Assembly: GCA_035041965.1 (NCBI GenBank)
Contig: JAPYMA010000792.1
Coordinates: forward strand, 62,001 to 126,000
Length of the DNA stretch: 64,000 nt
Reading direction: 5' to 3'
DNA from: Anisakis pegreffii
Lineage: Eukaryota; Nematoda; Chromadorea; Rhabditida; Anisakidae
Positions 57,128-64,000 of the stretch are shown here, piece after piece; position 1 is the first letter of the stretch; each line of letters starts with the position of its first letter. The translations under genes and the position numbers were made by a program. The notes under the pieces are model-generated. The model did not search any database. It saw only the letters and a list, made by a program, of their open reading frames with translations, and was not told the origin of the DNA.

Positions 57128-58299
57128 GCTCATTAGCGTTCATCATATTCCTCTTGGTAAGCAACTCTTGCTTCAATTAATGTGCCATTCATTATTGTTT
57201 GAATACTGAAGTAAGTTTGCAGTTGCTCGTACCATTCTCCGGATTGCTTGAGTGCATGATGTTTGTCGTATGTGGGAGAATTTTAATTACACGAGGCGGT
57301 ACCGAATTATTCAACTTGAATTGATGGGATTTTTAATTGAAAACAAATTAAAATATTCCTCTGTGAGAAATATAATTCAAAATTGATGTCACTTGTTATA
57401 AAACTTTCATTAATGATCTTTTCTATTCAGTGATTTCAGTTTTCTTCTTTTCATCCCATTTTTTGATTCTCTCATGAATCGAATATATTCTTTTGAATCG
57501 GCATTGGTCATATTCAAAAGGAAACAAATGGATCCTTCAATAAAAAAAGGTAAAAGGAACCGACCGCATAAGGAGGCCCATTGAACACTGCTGCGTGTAG
57601 CATAAAATTTTATTGCTCATTCGGATCAAATGTGATGTCTACACTCTCGCGCTTTTGTCTCTTCATTTCCGCAACTTTTCAGCACGTTAAAGTGAATTTT
57701 TGATGTATGATCAGGTTTCGATCGTACGGGAAACTGCTTGCCAACAGCAGCATAAATAATGATTTCGAGGTGTTTTGATGGAGGAATCATTAGTTGTATG
57801 TATTAATCTGCTACAATTAAGCAAATAGTACACGTTTGACGAGTAAATATTTGTTTTTGTTTTGAGTTAGCAATGAAGGATGTGACTTGATGGTGTTGAA
57901 TACGGCTTAGCGAGACAACTGAATTTTCATTATATGCGTAAGAGATCGATTAGAAACGGGTAGTTTCGGTAGTTAGATTCTGTGTGATAGTAGAATATTA
58001 TGCAAGCGGGCATTATTTAGTAAATGCTCGCTTTGAACTGAAGTCTTATTCACTGTTGCATAAGCATAGAATTAAGGCTGCAGACTGATAATATTCATAG
58101 AATGTGTTGTGAATTGCTTATTCAAGAGATCAGTAGTTCATGCGAGGTACTGTGAATACGTTATTGCATTAACAATAAGACTGCTGCTTTTAAAAATTAT
58201 TTGCGAGAGGCCATAAGAACTAGAAAACTTACAAGAGGGCATTTTTTGAACGTTTGAACTTTGCTGTTGAATTTCAACCGCATTCGAGTTTCCGAATTG

Positions 58300-58339
58300 A
58301 TCTTATCGCGTCATATCGAATCTCATCTTATCGCGTCAT
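58300..58339. repeat. Two-copy tandem repeat, 25-base period
   Basis: ATCTTATCGCGTCAT occurs at 58300-58314 and 58325-58339, with similar bases following each copy. Confidence 0.8.
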
Positions 58340-61300
58340 GTTGAACTGTTTCATTCCTTAACTGCCTCAAACAAGCAATGAGCTTCCGCGATTGTGTTGA
58401 ATTGACAGGGACTAAAGAAGAAAAAGAAGATTTTCGGTTGAGCTGAAACATCTGCATCTGGAACACGACATATCGAATTGTATTATGTATAAAACGCCTT
58501 CAATTCAGCTGTAACTTCAAACTAAACAATTTCTTAGTAGGTATGTCATGTGATTAGACTAATTTCGAAGCATTACGCCTATCAGTTCTAGTAAAAGTTT
58601 TTCAACTGTACGCATGCTCGATACATCGACGAGTAACACTTTCGATTACAGATGTAGTCCAGTTGTAGATAAAACCGTTTAACCGACGCACTAGTGTGGG
58701 ATAAGAACTTCAGACTTTATTCGTAGTATCATCAATTATTGGTTGAGGAAAACGGGATATCAAAAATGAAATGCAATATGCATGACACGAAGTTCATTTA
58801 AATGGTGGTACATGACACGGATATGATTGCACAAGCATCTGTCATCAACTCACTGCTAATTATCACTTACTTCATCAAATATCACAAGTTCAAACAAGAC
58901 AATATCGTTTAACAAAAATTTTTGATGGAGGTGGTAGAGGAGGAGGCGGGTGAATAATTCATGCTTGATGGCACTGAATTGCGCTGTAGGACAAGAAACG
59001 AATTCGTAGAATTGGATGCATTCGATTACCGTTTAATGTAATCACAAGTAAAGCTGGTTTGCGTCATTTTTTGACGTCGTCGTTTTTCTCATTTGTAGTT
59101 GCAGTTAAAACTGGTAGTAGGTGATTAAATGACTGAATCTCAAATACAACCGAGGTGTTGAAGAATGTTGACGAGAATTTGTTTTGCACGAATAAAACCC
59201 TCAATTAAGCACATTTACGGTACGTCATTCAAGCATCCTTATTGAGAAAGCAATTAGCAGAAGAAGTGTAATTCATGTCCACTGAAAGCATGCATAGAAA
59301 CCTGCGGCAGTTTGTGAAGTGATAGATTCTCTAGTGTTTTACAATGAGTTTCTATTGAGCAAAAAGAATTTCTTCGACAAACGAAAACCGGAAAAAGTTG
59401 CGCGAACAGGTAACCATTTCATTGGGTGGCATCATAAATTGGAATTTTTGTATGAACAGAATCGTGTAATCTTAATCGGTATCTCTGTAAACAACATCAG
59501 AATCTTCGCTGTATCGCGTTGTGCTATCGTCCAGAAAATACTCAAGCGATGATCAGTTGTGCTCGAATTCAATGGCCCACTAAATCGTCTTGTTTACCTT
59601 CTGGTTCAACTGCGATTTCAACGTTTCTTTATGGCCTCAATAAGCAGCTAGGATTGCGTTCCCTCTGAGAAAGATATCCTAACAAAGAGTGCGCGCCTTT
59701 GTTGGGTTAGAGGGAGATCGGTGAGGAAATGATGGAAAGATGAGGTGAAAATTGGGTGTGCGAGGGAGGAAAAGTAATGAGGGAGTGACACGCGATCGTG
59801 GGTCGATCCAAATGACGCCTTTTTCCCTTCTTTGAGGTTTTTTGAACAATTCTTTTGCAGAGAATTAGATAAACGACGAGTGTATTCTTTGTTGATTAGA
59901 TTGTTGGAATGATTTAACAATAGGCATTCATTCTCTTAATTGATAACGATGCCGTGGTACATTGATGTGTGCGTGTTTGTGCTTCATTCATTCGTCTGTT
60001 GATAACCATTTCATATTCATCGAATTTTGTTGCAATCAGTGCTGATCAATGGTCATTTCATATCATTTTGCGAAAAGAATTCGACTTCAGCCAATATTCT
60101 CTATTTTGCTGTTGTAGATAGAGAGGTGCAAAGCACATCCTGCGTGCTTTATGGTTGTCATAACGACAGCAATAGTACGGCACTATTAAAATTGGTTTGT
60201 TGTTGCGATCAAGAAATAAATGCGAATAAATAACGATCGAAGCTGCGAAACCCTTCCCGGTCTGGCTCAATACGCGAAATCTGCAGCTTGAGACTCGTCT
60301 AAATTCCCAAAAGCCCTGTCTACTTCGAAATTTTTCTGCTATCCTCGTTTGTGGCACGAACATTTCAGTAGCAACTTAGGATGCACTCTAGACGACAGTT
60401 GTCGTGTTCTAAGGATAGTTATATTGTTAGGTTAACATTACTGATGGCTAAGGGAAACCCAGATTCATGGATTCTTATTTACGTTTATTAGTTTTGAATG
60501 TTGCCATTACAGGCTTATTAAAATTTTTATCTACGGGTAGACGATTTTCTTCTATGACGATCACGGTAGTAATTCATAAATAGAAAACAAGTTATTCATG
60601 TAGAAATTGGCTTCAGAAGTGATATTAGGGTGAATGAAGGATGATTCAGTGTGCGTTATAATGCACCTTATAATGAATGTACCCGTTCTTATCAAGTTCT
60701 GTGCAGTCTCATTTTTTCGCTCATATCAAAACACTAAAAATTCTCGTGTGCAACAATGCGTAAACAAACATCTTGTTGACTTTTATCACATGCTTGATAA
60801 CTCGTTTATTTCAGTGCTATTCATGGCTTGCGCTCTGACTGAAGCCTTTCTTTCAGAGCATTTCTGTCACTGCTATCATCATTAGCAACTGATACTTTTG
60901 AAATTGGGGTTCATTTCTTCTTTGAAATAGTTCCTTTTTGTTAACGAACGACTTCCATTTGAGCTTTAGGAAACCCATTATATTGGGCGGGAAAAGTCAT
61001 GTTAATTGAACCATTCGACTTATCAGTGTGTTATCAGTAATTTTGGATATAATTTTATCTATTGATTTCCATACACATAATCGATGTGACAATGTTTGGA
61101 ATGTTATTTCTAATGTTGTTTCGATACATTGAAGACTCTTGTTTTTTGATTTACTACGAGTGCTTCGAAATTTTATTGGAAGGTTTCCGTTTATGGATTC
61201 AACAAGCATTCTTTTCGGTGACATTCGAATCGGATCGTTCAGGGAATAATTGACTTGGTAAGGCTTTTAGTCTCAAAATTCAAATTAGTGCACTTCATCA

Positions 61301-62340
61301 AATCCAACGGGATATTTGATAGAAATCTGCACAATCATGTTGAAAAGGGTTTTCTGCATTTCACATTATTATTTGGATTTTCATAACTGTTCGGTTGTTT
61401 CGACCCGTTATGCGTCTTTGATCCAGCAAAAAACTGCACCCTTCTCAGTGTTATTAAATGACAATCAAGGGACTGCGATGGATAATCCGATCATTAAATT
61501 TTCTCAAATGATCGGTGATTCCGATATGATTTGTGCATTTTCTTCATTTGCTTTCTTTTCTTTTGGAATCTGTTGAATCGTTTCATTTCCTTAAGTCGAT
61601 GGTTTTTACTGATAAGCAAGCGTATTGTTGACTGACTCTGACACTTCTTCATGAAGAGGAGAAAATTTGCGATTGTGATGACGACCTAAGCCTTATATTC
61701 TATCGTACTTTCATTCTGCTCAACTTCTCGAAGAATATCGCTGATAAGAGTGAACAATTTGATTCACTATTTGCTTACGAATGAAGATTCGAATCTGAAT
61801 TTGCAATGCATATTTGCATGCGGAGAACAACGATTTAATGCATTTGTTTATCTATACTCGTTCCTTTATTTGACGTCTTAATTTATGCACTTTTTTTGTT
61901 TTCTCACGTTTCACCATATCGATGAAATCAGTTAGCGTTTACGTTTTAGCATATTCGCTGCGTTATCTCTTCGGAAAGATCCAAATGGATTTTTGATTTT
62001 ACGCAACGATTCGCTCAGTCACTTTTGGGGTTTTAAATGTTAAAATATTATCGCTGCCTTAAATGTTATCTTTAAGTATTAAATATTTTAAATATTATCG
62101 CCGCTTTTTAAGAGATTAGATTCCATTCTCAAGATACAATATGCAATCCCGCTTCTAGCAACCAATTTATCCTTGTGATCAATCACTTCAAACCGTTGTT
62201 GTACTTTAGATGTTCTTTGCAGTGACACGAGTTATTAATTGCTGAATATTCTGTTAGCTACACGATTCTCGTTTTCGCGATGTCTTTTCCTATTTGCTGC
62301 TGTGTGGCATTTTAAGGGAATTCAAACCTTCATATTCCTA

Positions 62341-62639
62341 ATGTCAAAGAGCATAATGAGAATAAGAACAATTACCACAATTCAATCGAGAAATTGCATT
62401 TATTAGAAACTGATTATGAATGAAATCCTACGAAACAAATGATTTCGAATAACTTCGAAGCACTTTCCCGTAGAAATCAAATCATTAGTAATATCAAACT
62501 GTATAATGAGAATAAGAACAATTACAAAAATTAAATCGGGAACTTGCTTTACTTAGAATCTGATTGTGAATGAAATCCTATGATAAAAATTTTTTGAATA
62601 TGTTCGAGGCACTTTCCCCTAGAAATCAAATCATTAGTA
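62341..62639. repeat. 150-base imperfect tandem duplication
   Basis: Copy one is 62341-62490 and copy two 62491-62639. Long shared blocks include ATAATGAGAATAAGAACAAT, GAATGAAATCCTA and AGAAATCAAATCATTAGTA. Differences are scattered substitutions with little length change, so the duplication is not recent. No coding potential or terminal inverted repeat is seen. Confidence 0.9.
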
Positions 62640-63563
62640 GCTAGCGCCGAATGAAAAGAGGTGATGTTCCCAGACTGGAATTTTTTCTCAGCGCTTATGT
62701 ATTTTGTTTGCTTCATCAAAACCAATCGACTGCATTGATTCAGCTTTAGCTAATAACGAATTCGTATGCACTTCACATTTATTCTTCTGTTGATGTGCCA
62801 ACAAATATCAAATACACCCAACTGAACACGCCATTCGGGTAAAGCATCATCTGTGTGTGTATCTCATTAAAATGCGTCACTTATTAAAATGCGTCAAGCT
62901 CCGCATTCATATAACGTGCAATTGCATTGATTTGAACTATCACTGAAATGTCAGCTTACACTATCAACAGTCAATCATTCAGATTGTTTGTTCCGAATCA
63001 ATATATCCCCTTTATACTCCTCAGATATTACATTTAATGAATCCATTTTCGTTTGGATACGATGTTTCCACCGTTTACTTGCAATTGATTGCATGATTTG
63101 TGAATGTTCATCAGTTCATCAACGAGTTATTCGAACTTCAATCACTGCTCAATTGACAATGAATTTCATATATTAGAAGTTTTGTTGAGCACTGAACATC
63201 TTTCTGTTTCATTCGTATTCATAAGCGAAAATCAGTGAACAGATTGTTTGAACGGAATTACTGAATTATCAGCTGGTAAACAGCTCATGATCAACGAACA
63301 ATTCGATTTAAATCTTTTTCTTGTGATTTTGCCTAACTGTTCCATCGTCACTTCTCCTATTTCATCGCTTCATTGAATTTCACTCGAACGAGATTCTCCT
63401 TCGAATAGTTTCAGATAATCATAGTGTTTCACGGTTGACCTTGACCATAAGTGCCATTAATTTGCTTTCAGCGATGTTATTGATGGGCTATTAGAAACGT
63501 CGCTCATGTGCATTCATTCATTCATCTCGCATTGATCCGTTTCTTTTTCTGTTCAATATTCGT

Positions 63564-63583
63564 TATTATTATTATTATTATTG
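63564..63583. repeat. TTA trinucleotide microsatellite
   Basis: About six and a half perfect TTA units. Confidence 0.9.
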
Positions 63584-64000
63584 CCTGTATTCTATTGTAT
63601 TGTATTATACTATCGGCATCTTTTCAGTCATTCCAAATGTTTTGTTTGCATTCCTGTTTCGTGAAATTTCCTCATTGTTGAACTTACAACTGTCCCCAAC
63701 ATTTAATATTTGCAAAAAAAAAATCGAAGCATCTTTTCGAGGTACCATACCCCCCTCTGCTTTGCTAATCAGCAACCGCCTTCGTGCTATTCTGGTAGAA
63801 TGTATTTGTTCGATGTTGCATGCACTAGAACGAAATGCATCGAAAAAATTTCACATCAAGAAAAAAAATTCGTACTCAAATTTTCTTGACGCCATTAATG
63901 AAACAGTTGAACAGATTTATTGGAGGCAATTGAAATCAACGATAATTGTCAGATCCTACTGAAATTTATTGCACATCTAGGTTTCTCGGGTTCTGCTGCT

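Larger units (their letters stand above)
53505..64000. other. 10.5-kb region with no supported gene
   Basis: AT-rich sequence with only short stop-limited ORFs. The longest, 63600-63962 on plus (120 codons, no motif) and 60058-60363 on minus (101 codons), have no recognised similarity or splice context. Repeats and one strong hairpin inside are given separately. No tRNA or other structured RNA was recognised apart from the hairpin. Confidence 0.45.

Noticed and set aside
59319..60363. Several 60-100-codon ORFs on both strands
   Set aside because: None shows a family motif, and opposite-strand ORFs overlap each other; treated as chance.
63600..63962. 120-codon plus-strand ORF near the right edge
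   Set aside because: It begins at a non-ATG codon in AT-rich sequence, has no recognisable domain and no splice or UTR context.

Overview
This is nuclear DNA from a nematode. The coding parts match nematode muscle proteins closely: a body-wall-muscle myosin whose N-terminus is almost that of Caenorhabditis elegans UNC-54, and a DEB-1-like vinculin. Genes are split by many AT-rich introns. Some introns are only tens to hundreds of bases, others reach 8.7 kb. The long introns, low gene density and mixed acceptor sites (TTTCAG but also several ending AAG) suggest a larger, non-Caenorhabditis genome; I cannot name the species. No tRNA, rRNA, spliced-leader RNA gene, CRISPR array or intact transposon was recognised.

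Layout: (1) 1-2190, minus strand: MON1 (Rab7 GEF subunit, SAND-1 in worms), C-terminal end beyond the left edge. (2) 3724-8430, minus: a GRIPAP1/GRASP-1-like endosomal coiled-coil protein, 17 exons joined in one frame to 728 residues. (3) 8456-10951: shared upstream region of the divergent GRIPAP1 and vinculin genes. (4) 10952-28095, plus: vinculin, 11 exons, about 992 residues, with an 8.7-kb first intron holding an unexplained exon-like ORF. (5) 30348-30845, minus: TAF13, two exons. (6) 33232-35225, minus: 3' part of a gene I do not recognise, with two competing last-exon acceptors. (7) 35226-43950: mostly no gene seen. (8) 43951-53171, plus: complete UNC-54-type muscle myosin heavy chain, 14 exons, about 1954 residues. 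(9) 53505-64000: no convincing gene, but a near-perfect 32-bp hairpin and a 150-bp tandem duplication.

Two functional themes appear. MON1 and GRIPAP1 are both endosomal Rab-pathway proteins, sit head-to-tail on one strand and could be co-transcribed. Vinculin and myosin are both components of the worm body-wall contractile apparatus (dense body and thick filament), but are 16 kb apart with unrelated genes between, so their linkage may be chance.

Exon borders were worked out by hand from protein similarity, splice dinucleotides and reading-frame continuity. Family comparisons are from memory of the human and C. elegans proteins; no search was run. The least certain parts are the MON1 N-terminal joins, the start of the unrecognised gene, and all proposed alternative exons.
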